Shown here piece by piece: positions 33,931 through 45,036 of a stretch of 64,000 bases of DNA. The notes beneath the pieces are model-generated. The model had not been told where the DNA came from, did not search any database, and was given only the letters and a program-made list of their open reading frames with translations. Source of the stretch: Henckelia pumila. Its lineage: Eukaryota; Streptophyta; Magnoliopsida; Lamiales; Gesneriaceae. The stretch's first letter is position 1. Every line of letters begins with the position of its first letter. Location of the stretch: the NCBI RefSeq assembly GCF_033568475.1, contig NC_133121.1, positions 78,078,589 through 78,142,588 of the forward strand. The letters run 5' to 3'. The position numbers were made by a program, and so were the translations under genes.

Positions 33931-35117
33931 ATGGCACCTCGACGATCTGTGCGAAGGAATCAAGCACCTTTGGTTCCTCCTTCTAGTGAGAATCCACTGC
34001 CGGTAGTGACTCCTTTGAATGATCAGGGTAGTACTGGAGTAGATCAAATGGATTCTACCGCGACCCCTATGGAAACTCTATTGAAGAGATTTCAATCGTT
34101 CCGACCACCGACCTTGACGGGTACCGAGAACTCCGTTGACTGTGAAAGTTGGCTAGAGGACATTGATCAACTCTTCGATTCCCTCGACTATACCGATGAC
34201 CGCAGAATCAGGTTAGTCATTCACCAGCTACAGGGTGTTGCTAAGAATTGGTGGACTACAACCAAGAGAGCAAATGAGAATCGAGGCACCGTTGTCACTT
34301 GGAGTTTATTCAAGACTGAGTTCTACAAGTGATTCTTTCCTGTGTCGTACCGAAAGGAAAAGGGTGCCAAATTTGCGAATTTGAAGCAAGGGAACTTGAG
34401 CATCGAATATTATGTGAGCAAGTTCGACAGTCTCTTGAGGTTCGCACCTCACATCGCAGACAACGAAGAAGCCAAGGCCGATCATTTCATCAACGGCTTG
34501 AACCCGGAGATTTTCACTTTGGTCAATACCGGGAGACCCAACAACTTCGCAGATGCTATGGATCAGGCTAAGGGATCCGAAGCTGGACTTTTGATGCAGC
34601 GAGGAAATCAGATAGCTCCTCAGCAGCAGCAGAGATCTTTTCAGAATCAGCCTGTTCAGTTTCAGCCACAGCAACAGTCTCAGTATCAGTACCAACCTTC
34701 TCAGCAGTCGAATCAGTCTTAGAGGGTTGAGGGAGGTAACAGTGGCAGAACAGGCGAGATCAGTATAGACCGAAAGGGAAGCAATTTAAAAAGCCTGGGA
34801 GCAGTTCATCGAGTTCCAGTGGCTCTAGGAAGTTCAGTTCTGGGCAGAGTTCAGGGATTTCAGGAGCATCGTGCAGTAAGTGTGGAGGCCGTCACCCAAG
34901 TGATCAGTGTCGAGGCGTGTTTGGTAGTTGTAATATCTGCCATCAGCCGGGTCACTTTGCTAGAGTCTGTCCTCAACGGGGATCCGATAGAGCTCAGAGC
35001 GGCAGTTCTTCTCGACCGCCAGCTCAGCCCGAGAGATCAGCTTCTGCAATCCATTCTTTTCAGCCCCAGCAGCAGTCTCGTCAGGGAGGTAATCAGAATC
35101 AAAACCAACCTCCTCGA
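33931..35117 (+). pseudogene. Gag of the Gypsy element
   Basis: Starts MAPRRSVRRNQ. Retrotransposon gag domain (ESWLEDIDQLFDSL to GLNPEIFTLV), a Gln-rich linker, then the zinc knuckle CNICHQPGHFARVC near 34940. TGA at 34330-34332 and TAG at about 34720 are both explained by C-to-T changes, and a frameshift lies near 34760. Confidence 0.85.
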
Positions 35118-38100
35118 CAACAGGCGAGGGTGTTTGCTTTGACAGAAGATCAAGCCAATGCAGCTTCGAATGATGTGATAGCAGGTAACTGTTCGATTTT
35201 TGGTTATCTTGCGTATGTTTTGATTGATACGGGTGCTTCTCACTATTTTATTTCTGAAAGATTTGTCGTGATGCATGATTTAATTGCTGAGCCATTATCT
35301 GATGTCGTTTCTATCACTTCACCTTTGGGTAGGAAAACTGTTTCGGTGAGATTGGTCCGTAATTGTGTGTTAGAATCTGAAGGGAATTCGATTGAGATTA
35401 ACTGCATTGTACTTGGATTATCTGATTTTGACTGTATTGTCGGGATTGATGCTCTGACCAAGTATAGGGCAACAGTAGATTGCTTTCAGAAAGTGGTTCG
35501 ATTCAGACCTAAGATGGCAGATGATTGGAAGTTTTTTGGTAAGGGTTCTTGATCCAAAATTCCTTTGATTTCTGTGTTATCCATGTCTCATTTGCTTCAG
35601 AGAGGAGCAGAGGGATTCCTGATTTATGAAGTGGATGTTCAGAGGTCTAGCCCTGAGTTGACAGAGATACCAGTGGTTAGCGAGTTTCCCGATGTATTTC
35701 CAGACTAGATTCCTGGTTTGCCGCCTTTTCGAGAGATCGAATTTAGCATTGAACTTGCACCAGGTACTCAGCCTATTTTGAGAGCGCCTTACCGGATGGC
35801 TCCGTTAGAATTGAAAGAGTTGAAGGAGCAGTTAGTAGATTTGATTGCCAAGGGGTACATCCGACCTAGCGTATCGCCTTGGGGTGCTCCAGTGCTTTTT
35901 GTGAGGAAGAAAGATGGTTCTATGCGACTCTGCATCGACTATCGCAGTTGAATCAAGTGACGGTCAAGAACAAGTATCCTCTACCTAGAATTGATGACCT
36001 TTTTGATCAACTGCAGGGTTCTTCAGTGTATTCGAAGATAGATCTGATATCAGGGTATCATCAGCTGAGAGTTCGCGACGAGGATGTGCCTAAGACAGCT
36101 TTCAGAACCAGATATGGGCATTTCGAGTTTATAACCATGCCGTTCGGTTTGACCAATGCTCCAGCAGTTTTTATGGATCTAATGAATCGTATCTTTCAGC
36201 GATATTTAGATGAGTTTGTCATTATCTTCATTGACGATATTGTAATCTATTCGAAGGACCGTTCAGATCATGCAGAGCATTTGAGGATTGTATTGCAGAT
36301 TTTGCGAGCCAAATAGTTGTATGCTAAGCTATCAAAGTGCGAGTTCTGGTTGGACCGAGTTATTTTTCTAGGCCACATAATATCGGGAAATGGAATTGCT
36401 GTGGACCCCAGTAAGATCGAGGCAGTTATGAATTGGTCGCGACTGACATCAGTGCCAGAAATCCAAAGCTTTATGGGTTTAGCGGGGTATTATCGCCGAT
36501 TTATCGAGGGTTTCTCTTCCATTCCAAAGCCGATCACCCAATTGACCCAGAAGAATGCACCGTTTGTTTGGTCCGAGGAGTGCGAGGCCAGTTTTATCGA
36601 TCTGAAGAAGAGGTTGACCAGCGCACCGATCTTGTCTATTCCATCAGGTACGGGAGGTTTTTCCGTTTATTGTGATGCTTCTCACCGTGGTCTTGGATGC
36701 ATTATTATGCAGAGGAAGCACGTAATAGCTTATGCTTCGAGGCACCTAAAGCTGCACGAGACTCGTTATCCGATCCATGATCTTGAGCTTGCTGCAACCG
36801 TTTTTGCTTTGAAGACCTGGCACCATTACCTTTATGGTGAGTCTTTTGAGATATTTTCTGACCACAAGAGCCTGAAATACTTGTTTTCCCAGTCCGATCT
36901 GAACATGAGACAGAGGAGATGGATGGATTTGCTTAAGGACTTCGACTGTGAGATCAAGTATTATCCTGGAAAGTCAAATGCAGCTGCATACACTCTTAAT
37001 CGGAAACTTTGTTCCTTATCTCTCGCTACGATTGGTGTCTCTCAGTTGATTGAAGACTGTTGTACTTTTGGTTTGGAATTTGACACCGATAGGAGATCCA
37101 TCAGAGTTTTTGCGGTCCATGCCGAGCCAGAGTTGTTTCAGTTGATCAGAGAGGCACAGAGATCTGATCCGAGCAGTCAGAGTTTGATAGAGAGGGTCAG
37201 ATCAGGTCACCAGTCAGAGTTTCAGGTCAGGGATGATGTTTTATTTGTGAATAATCGTATTGTCATGCCCGATGTTTCTGAGTTGAGACGGCGTATTCTT
37301 CGAGAGGCCCATAGCAGTCGGTTCAGTGTTCATCCCGGAGGCCGAAAGATGTATAATGACTTGAAGACTCAGTTCTGATGGAAGCAGTTAAAGGGAGACG
37401 TCACAAGTTTTGTGTCCCGTTGTCTGAATTGTCAACAGGTGAAAGCCGAGAGGAAGAAACCAGGTGGTTATTGCACAGTTTGCCTATCCCGGAATGGAAA
37501 TAGGATCACATCTCTATGGATTTTGTCTCGAAGCTACCGCGTTCAGTCAGAGGTTGTGATGCGATTTTGGTAGTGATTGATCGGCTGACGAAATCTGCTT
37601 GTTTCATTCCATACAGAATGACATACCGTCACGATCAGATGGCCGAGTTGTATGTCAGAGAGGTTGTGAGATTGCACGATGTGCCGAAGTCGATAGTATC
37701 AGACAGAGATCCAAGATTCACTTCTCACTTTTGGCACAGTTTACAGGAGGCATTGGGTACTCGTTTTCACTTGAGCACAGCGTATCACCCTCAGACCGAC
37801 GGTCAGTCCAAGCGTACGATCCAGACTTTGGAAGATATGCTTCGAGCTGTAGTGCTTGATTTTGGCTCAGGATGGCAGGATTATTTGCCTCTAGTAGAGT
37901 TTTTGTACAATAACAGCTTCCAAGCGAGTATTGGTATGGCACCTTTTGAAGCTTTGTACAGGAAGAAGTGCAGATCTCTGTTGTTTTGGGATGAAATTTT
38001 GGAATCACCTGAGTTGGGTCCAGATATGATTTGCGATATGGCAGAGCAGGTGAAGTTGATTCGAACCAGAATGAAGACAGCCCAAGATCGACAGGCCAAG

Positions 38101-38556
38101 TATGCAAATGTTCGGCGCAGAACACTGTGTTTTGATCAGGGAGACCGAGTGTTTCTGAAGATTTCTCCGTTCCGAGGTACTGTCAGATTCGGGAAAAGAG
38201 GGAAGTTATTGCCGAGATTCATTGGTTCGTATGAGATTCTGGAGAAGATAGGCGATCTTGCCTATAGGATTGTTCTTCCTCCGTCTCTTTCAGGCATCCA
38301 CGATGAGTTTCAAGTTTCGATGTTGCGGAAATATCATCCGGATCCTTCCCATGTTCTTCAGCCAGATGAGGCCGAACTCGATAAGACTCTGAGTTACTTC
38401 GAGAGACCGATTCAGATTCTTGATAGGAAAGAGATGCAGCTCAGAAACAATTCGATTTCGTAAGTGAAGATTCAGTGGAGTCGACATGGAGTTGAAGAGG
38501 CAACTTGGGAGACCGAATCTGATATGAGGCAGCGATTTCCAGAGTTGTTTGATTGA
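35118..38556 (+). pseudogene. Pol of the Gypsy element with chromodomain-like tail
   Basis: Aspartic protease LIDTGAS (about 35221); RT with [10 protein letters not shown] (about 36228); RNase H with FSVYCDAS (about 36660); integrase zinc finger [16 protein letters not shown] (37330-37435); integrase core VSDRDPRF (37696). The catalytic Glu codon is AAG (Lys) at 37810-37812. The C-terminal tail 38464-38556 (WSRHGVEEATWE) is chromodomain-like. Stops near 35552, 35708, 36316, 37378 and 38463; frameshifts near 35950 and 37480. Confidence 0.88.
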
Positions 38557-38631
38557 GTTAAGTTCTTCTTCAGTATGATTCTTTCTTGTTTCAGTTGTGA
38601 TCTGTCAGATTTTGAGGACGAAATCGAATCT

Positions 38632-38645
38632 TAGAGGGGGAGAAT
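38632..38645 (+). other. Polypurine tract of the Gypsy element
   Basis: Purine run around AGAGGGGGAGAA directly before the 3' LTR. Confidence 0.75.
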
Positions 38646-40569
38646 TGTAAGGCCCTGAAATTAATTATTTCGTGATTAGCAGAGTTTATTATTATTTATT
38701 TTGGGAGATAAATTGAGCCGGGATTGAATCGATTTAAATTGGAAATTCAGGGATCGAGTTGCAATTGTGGGGTGGACCAAGTCAAAGCCTTGACTTATAT
38801 TATTATTATCTATCATCCTATCATCACATCACCCTTCTCCTTCCTCCTTACTCCCACACGCCGACCGAGAGAGAAGAAGCCATGGATGATTCTCCAAGCT
38901 TTTCTTCCTTCTGATTCGCACGATCCGACCGTCACATTTTCGTTTCGAGTTGAGATTCACATCACCGCAACGAGGGCTTCGTTTTGCCGTAAGTTTTGCT
39001 ACGATCCATTAACTTTGATTTTTGTCGGGTTTTCAAAATTTGATAATTTTTGAGTATGTTGTTCTTGAGCTAGCATAGACCGTGTATTCGAAGTTGGTTT
39101 GGAAAAAGAACGAAGTTTGGATTTTATATGATTTTTGGAGCTTAATTTTGAAAATGGTTTTTGTGATTTTGGTTCGATTTTGTTGTTTTGTTGGATTGGA
39201 AGATGGGTTAGAGTTGTATTGATGATGATTGTTGATTGGAGATTTTTGGTTTGACCGTTTATAGACGTTATGCCGTCGAAATCGAGTTTTGGATTATCGG
39301 TTGTATTGTTTCGGTTTGATTTCTGGGTTTGTTTGAATTAGTAGATTGATATTGAATCTGTATGTTCTACATTTTCAGATTTGGGTTGAAGATTCGGGTT
39401 TAGAACGAACTTGGGAGTTTGAACCGATTCGAGAGTTGAAGACGGTATAATATTGAACTTCTTGCAAATGGTTTGTTTTGATTTGATTCGATATTTATTG
39501 AGTTCGTTGTCATTTTTTAGATTTGAATCACCGAAAAACTTGATAAGGTAAAAGACGACATTGAATTACATGGGGTTGAATACTTGAGTTCGATTGATTC
39601 TCGAGTCCCTAAAATCACATACTGCATGTTTATTTGTTGGTGTGAACTTGATTGATTATTTTGTTTACACTTGCATTCATATTGAGCCGAATATTCGATT
39701 CATTTTGAAATTAGACGATTTAGGGAGCTATATTGAAGTGGCTTTGGATTTCTAGTTTTTCCAAGTGCTAGAATACTTCTTATAGTTGCCCTGAAGTCTA
39801 GGGGTTTGAGTTGTGCGACATCCACCCCGAATGGGAGTGTAGGTGGGTTGTTTGTAATGACTTGACCCCAGGATCCCACCCGATTACCGACTGATATTTC
39901 AATTATTTGACTTGATAATCCCGAGTTTTGAAGTCATGCATACATCCACCCTCTTTTGATTTATTGATGATTGATACATTTCAATATGAGGTATTTAATT
40001 GATATTGTATGCATGTCTCTTTTACTTAGAAATTATATTTCTAACCGGGTTATCCGACTATTGTTTTTGTTTCTATGTGTACTTGAAAACAGGAGGATCA
40101 GGAGCCGGACCGAGTCATTTGGGTTAGCTCGGGGTGAGAATGATAGAAGTGAGACACTGTGTGTCGTAGGGTTGTGCCTTTTGGACTTGTATTATTTTGA
40201 TTAGTCGAACGAACCTTATCGTCGAACTTATTATTGTATTTTGGGCAGAACTTAGAATATTGTATGTTCTAAATATTGATATGTATGTGTTCTTGATTTT
40301 AGATTTCATTGGAGTTGCTTTTGGAGTTGTTCCCAGGGCTCTGCACCTGTTTCTGCCCGTTTGGCCTGCCCGCGGGCGAGCAAGCCTGGATGGCTCGGGT
40401 ATTTTTGCCAGCGCGCGCGCGAGCGCGAGCCTCCCGCGAGGCCTCTGGCCGTGTTGCCTGCGCGTGCGCGAGGCTTTTTTAAAAAAAAAAATTGATTCGT
40501 TTCCTCGGCTCTTTGTGTTCGATTGTAGTTAATTATTCGAGCTTAGAAGATTAAAAACGGGATCTCACA
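38646..40569 (+). repeat. 3' LTR of the Gypsy element
   Basis: 1924 bp, homologous to 31586-33601, with a shortened TAT microsatellite and a rearranged, shorter CpG-rich block (about 40370-40470). Confidence 0.9.
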
Positions 40570-40574
40570 ATGGA

Positions 40575-41278
40575 TCGGAAGTTCCGATCTGCAACGACGG
40601 TCAGTTGATTCTGTCCGGAAGACTTTTGACCGACAACAAATTTAATGCGCCGATCGGAAGCTCCAATGGGGGATCGGAAGTTCCGATCCTATACACCCGC
40701 GTGATCTTAGAATTCAAATTTCGGAAGCTCCGATGCAGGGAACGGAAGCTCCGATCGATGCCAAAGTTGCAACTATAAATAGAGGTCATTCCAAGCCATT
40801 TGAAGCATCCAAAACTCATTCTTCTCTCCTTTGCAAGCAATATTCTCTCTATTAAAGTGTTCGATCAATATTTGTGTGATATATTCAAAAATCGAGAGTT
40901 GTTTGTAAAATCATTTGTGATTTGGTTGTGCGATCATTGTAAACACTTGAGTATGAAGTCAAGTGTGTTGTGTGATTGTTGATGTTATCCTTGGAGCCCT
41001 TAAGGCCAAGTGTATCGAGTTGTATCGGCACGTTCGAAGTGCTAGTGGATCCTTGGTTAATCGATCTTAACCAAGAAAAGGAGACGTAGATGATTTATCG
41101 TCGAACTTCCATAAACATCTCTTATCCCTTTTACTGCTTTATTTACATTACGCATTTATTTACCGCATTTATTATTGATTTCTTTAAGTCTTCCGCTTGC
41201 GTATTTGCATAATCATTTTAAATTGCTAAAGTTGCCAATAGAACCTAAATCCCCCCCCCCCCCCATTAGGTTCTAATA
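40575..41278 (+). repeat. 3' LTR of sirevirus-like Copia, second part
   Basis: Resumes after the Gypsy element. It has the palindrome array (40575-40760), TATAAATAG at 40774-40782 and the 14-C run at 41251-41264. The terminal CA has become TA. Confidence 0.85.
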
Positions 41279-41283
41279 GAATT

Positions 41284-42793
41284 GGATACAAAATGTTGTT
41301 TTTCCCTCCCAACTTCATTGATTTGTCTGTCTCTTTTCTCAACATGATTTTGGTTATAGTATCTCTTAGGCTTACCTTTCATTGAGTTATGCCTAGCTAA
41401 ACTTGGTCGGTTAGGCACCCAATTAGGCTTGGCATTAGAACTCTCAGGTACAAAGCCAATACCAAACCTTCTTCTTGTATTCATATTTTCAACTGGCTTT
41501 TCAACTTGATAGGTGGGTTCTTTGTGTTCATATACCAAACTGGATATAACAAAATGAAAGTATTTTCCTTTGCACATGTCCAATTTTGGTTGAATACTTG
41601 TCTCAGCAATGGATTCATTGTTATTGAAACTGAGACCAGTTTGTCTTCTACCGATTTCTGTGATTCTTGCATTTGTTCAAGGGTAACTAAAGACTTATTT
41701 CAGATTTTTGATCAGATCAATCAATCTTCAGCTTATCAACCTCTGCCTTGAGACTCAACATTTCATCTAACTGTTCCCAGTTTGGCTCAGTATTATTATC
41801 AGGCAAACTGGCTTGCTTGGATTTACCTTCCTCGAATGAATTATAAAGTCTTCGGTATTCATTGACCATTCATGTAATTCATCAATTAAATTATCTCATG
41901 TGAATTCAGTTGAGCTAAAATCGAATACTGTTCACTGATAGATTCCAGCTCACTGTCATTGGCCATGGGACATTGAATCTCTTCATATGAAGCTGTTGGA
42001 ACTTCTCGACTCCGATTGATTCAGAGTATGAATAAGCCCGCTTTGACTTTATTTCCTCTGCCACCAAAACCTTTTGATCATACATTTTCTTGAAGGAATT
42101 TTTCTCATCTCTAGACATTCTCTTCTTATCGAAGGACATCTTGTCCTTCTCATTTGACCTTTTTTCATCCTTCTTTGTCCTTAGGCAATCAGAAATAAAG
42201 TGACCAACATTCTCACTGTTGAAACACGATTTATATTAATCCTTGGATTTTGAGATCTTATGTAGGAGCTTTGATTTTTCCACAAAAAAATGCCAAAATT
42301 ATTTACAAACAATGACATAGCATCATTGCTCAACTTCTTAGCTGATTTTCATTGGAAACTGATGGTTCCAGCTTCATAGCAGTTAGAGCCTTTGTCAGCT
42401 TGGAGGTAGACTGATTGTCATCCCTTGTCTGCAACTCATATTCATAGGCTTTAAGGTCTGCAAAAAAAAAATCATGTAGCTCCATCTTGCTCAAATCTTG
42501 GATTCTCTCATTACTACAGTCTTGACATCCTACTCTTTTGGTAATCCACACGTCACCTTCAAGATACTTCTATGTCACTATACACTTTTCAAAGTGCACT
42601 CAATTCGATCACAATCTCGCTGACTCTCTCATTAAAGTTAGACATTGATTCACTGTTCTTCATTTATGTTTTTGAAACTTTTGTATGACAACATATAGTT
42701 TGTTTTCTTTCGTTTGCTCGTTTCTTTCAAAAAACTGGATCAGTTTTCCCATATCTCTTTTGTAGTTTTGCACATTTTAATTTTTTTGAAAGT
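41284..42793 (-). pseudogene. Gag, middle and C-terminal part, of old Copia element
   Basis: Minus-strand fragments with the conserved gag blocks MELHDFFADLKAYEYELQ (42490-42420) and SKLTKALTAMKLEPSV, a degenerate zinc knuckle around 42225 (CFNSENVGHF, first Cys pair lost), a Lys/Ser-rich region and a basic C terminus at 41266-41583. Many stops and frameshifts. Continues on the far side of the young Copia insertion at 51819. Confidence 0.75.
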
Positions 42794-42798
42794 GTTTT

Positions 42799-44658
42799 TG
42801 TAAGAGTGGGTGCCCAGTGAGCCAACTGTGTGGCTATGGGCTTTGATGACTCTTTGTATAAACAATCTTTTGTTTAATATTATTTACACTTTTATGGCAA
42901 TGACTTTATATTACTTCATATTGTTATATTGTGATATACTATTGTTGTTTTGATAAAGACCTTGAATATACTATAGTGTATGTAAGATGTGGTAGAACAT
43001 GGGGATGTCTATCATGAAATACATCTTATAGTCACTGTATATTCTAAAACCGTTCCTAGTCGATTGAACCGTCCGATAATAAGGATAAGGATCGCTCGAG
43101 TTTGAGACTAGCATTTGCGATGCGGAGTACCACGTTTCATTGGTAGGGAACATGGAGATGTTCGAAGCATGCAAATGGATATTCATAGGATGAATAATCG
43201 AACTACCCTATCCGGACTTTCCAAGTGGTTATCACTTATCGAGTGGATAAAGTTCGCGGTTTTGGTTGTACACCATTAGTCCTTACGACTTGAAACATCA
43301 TGGAGACTCTATATGCTAGTACTGTGCTTTGACTCGTTTACCGACTCTGAGGGGGTCATCAGGTGTCGAGATTGGGTACAGTTACGACACATATAAGAGT
43401 CAATGCATTGTTGTCAAGGATTCACCACATACTTGCGAGTGTGGATATCCTATGCGATCTGAGGAGATATTAGTGTGACAAATCTCTGGCCAGAGTACTT
43501 GATGTGATTTAAGAAATGGTTTCTTAGTAGCACATGCGATGTCACTAATTTGATCTTCAAGATGTATTGCATAGTTATCGAATCTTGAGCGACTCTCGAT
43601 ATACCAATGGTTGTTGATTCGATCGGGATATATGGATGAAGGGACCGTACTGTACGCTAACCAAAATCTACTGGTTCTTGTAGGCACTATCAGTGATACC
43701 TAGGGAATCATGGGGCGATGTTGCTAGGCGCTTTACCATGATTCGTTGGGCAAGTCGGAAAGTGTTGTTCCGAGTCACAAGGAGTTGTGAGCCCACGGCT
43801 AGCTGTATCCCTGAACCATTGAGGGTCACACAGTGTAATGGAGTTTTAATCCCCGTTGAGATAGTTAAATTTAAAGAGTTAAATTTAATGAACTAAGGAG
43901 TTGGACTTCTTAAATAAGAGTAAGGGAGTAGGATTTCCTAAAATGACATAGGGATGGACATTTTTGGAAACCACTGAATTCGGATTCAGGAAAATTTATT
44001 TTGACTTTAAAATGTGCAGAAATGGTTTCTGTGCACATTGGTGAAATCAGTTCATCAATCGGAGTCACGATGAATTTTATATTAATTTCTGAACGAGCGG
44101 GCTTTGCTTGTCGGGCCCCAGCTTATGACTAATGGGCCCTAAGGTGTTAGTGGCCTGCATTATAAATAAGTTATTTCAGTACAGAAATTACACACAACAG
44201 GTCATAATTTTTGAGAGCAAAAATCGAAAACCCTAGTCTCTCTAAAAGAAATTTCGGCCGACCCCTTCCCCTCTGCCCGAGAAAATTCCGGTCTGTGATT
44301 TTGAATCGCGGTCAGGAATAACGAATCAGATTCGTGTAATCTCTTCGCAGAAAACTTCTGATAGATTTTCTAGTGCAATCTATCAGAGGGATTAAACCTC
44401 TGTTCGTGGACCTGATTGAAGGAGTTCATCGGTTCCAGGGAGAGACAACAAGAGCAGATAAAATCTGTTGGTGTCCAGTAATCTCGTTGCGAGATTGAAG
44501 GTAAAATTTAATAACTGTTATTTGAATTTTACACACACAATAATTTAATCGTTGAATGGTTGATACCCACACCATGGAATTGTTCCATGATAAAAATTTT
44601 TTAACTTCCGCTGCACCGGGTATCAATCGTGATTGATCTGAACGCCAGTTTTCCAACA
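42799..44658 (+). repeat. 5' LTR of young Copia
   Basis: 1860 bp, TGTAAGAGTGGG to TTTTCCAACA. Differs from the 3' LTR only by four transitions (near 43068, 43253, 43396 and 43907). Confidence 0.95.
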
Positions 44659-44659
44659 G

Positions 44660-44671
44660 TGGTATCAGAGC
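44660..44671 (+). other. Primer binding site of young Copia
   Basis: TGGTATCAGAGC, 1 nt after the LTR. Confidence 0.85.
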
Positions 44672-44755
44672 CAGGTTGCTCAGATCAAACGATTAAATTA
44701 ATCAATTGTACAAAATTTTTGAGTCTCGGTTTTTGAAACAAAATAAATATTTTTA

Positions 44756-45036
44756 AATAAAAAAAAAAAAAAAAAAAATTTTCCGGGGCAAAACCCGGGC
44801 AGCGATTGGATCGCTGCCCGGTGGGGCAGCAATTGTTGCTGCCCCGGGCGGCGCACGGCGCCGCCCAAAGGGGGCGCACGGCGCTGCCCAGGGGCGGCGC
44901 TCGGCGCTGCCCAGGGGCGGCGCTCGGCGCCGCCCAGGGCAGCGCACGGCGCTGCCCGAAGGGGGCAGCCGGGCTGCCCCCGGCCCGCGCCCCGGGTGCG
45001 GGCCGGCCCGGGAGTGTCCCGGGCGGCCCGCGGGAA
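44756..45036. repeat. Poly(A) run followed by GC-rich tandem block
   Basis: About 23 A residues, then some 250 bp of roughly 80% G+C built from imperfect repeats of a unit like GGCGGCGCTCGGCGCTGCCC. Both strands show GC-rich open frames (for example 44806-45075), but they are repeat translations with no domain. The flanking leader is AT-rich. Confidence 0.8.

Larger units (their letters stand above)
31586..40569 (+). mobile_element. Chromovirus-type Ty3/Gypsy element (Tekay/Del-like)
   Basis: Complete structure: LTRs 31586-33601 and 38646-40569, target duplication ATGGA on both sides (31581-31585, 40570-40574), tRNA-Met primer site, gag, pol and polypurine tract. Domain order protease-RT-RNase H-integrase with a C-terminal chromodomain-like tail identifies a chromovirus. 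At least eight stops or frameshifts make it inactive. 33619-33930 is a noncoding leader. Confidence 0.9.
23217..41278 (+). mobile_element. Sirevirus-like Copia element with extra 3' ORF, carrying a nested Gypsy
   Basis: 5' LTR 23217-24382, internal region 24383-31120, 3' LTR 31121-31585 continued at 40575-41278 around the nested Gypsy. The target duplication is GAACT (23212-23216) against GAATT (41279-41283), one change. Gag has two zinc knuckles, and a long region with a third ORF lies between RNase H and the 3' LTR, both typical of sireviruses. Many stops show that it is inactive. Confidence 0.85.

Noticed and set aside
43400..43896. Open frames in the young Copia LTR (repeated at 50560-51056)
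   Set aside because: Present only because the two LTRs are identical; noncoding LTR sequence.
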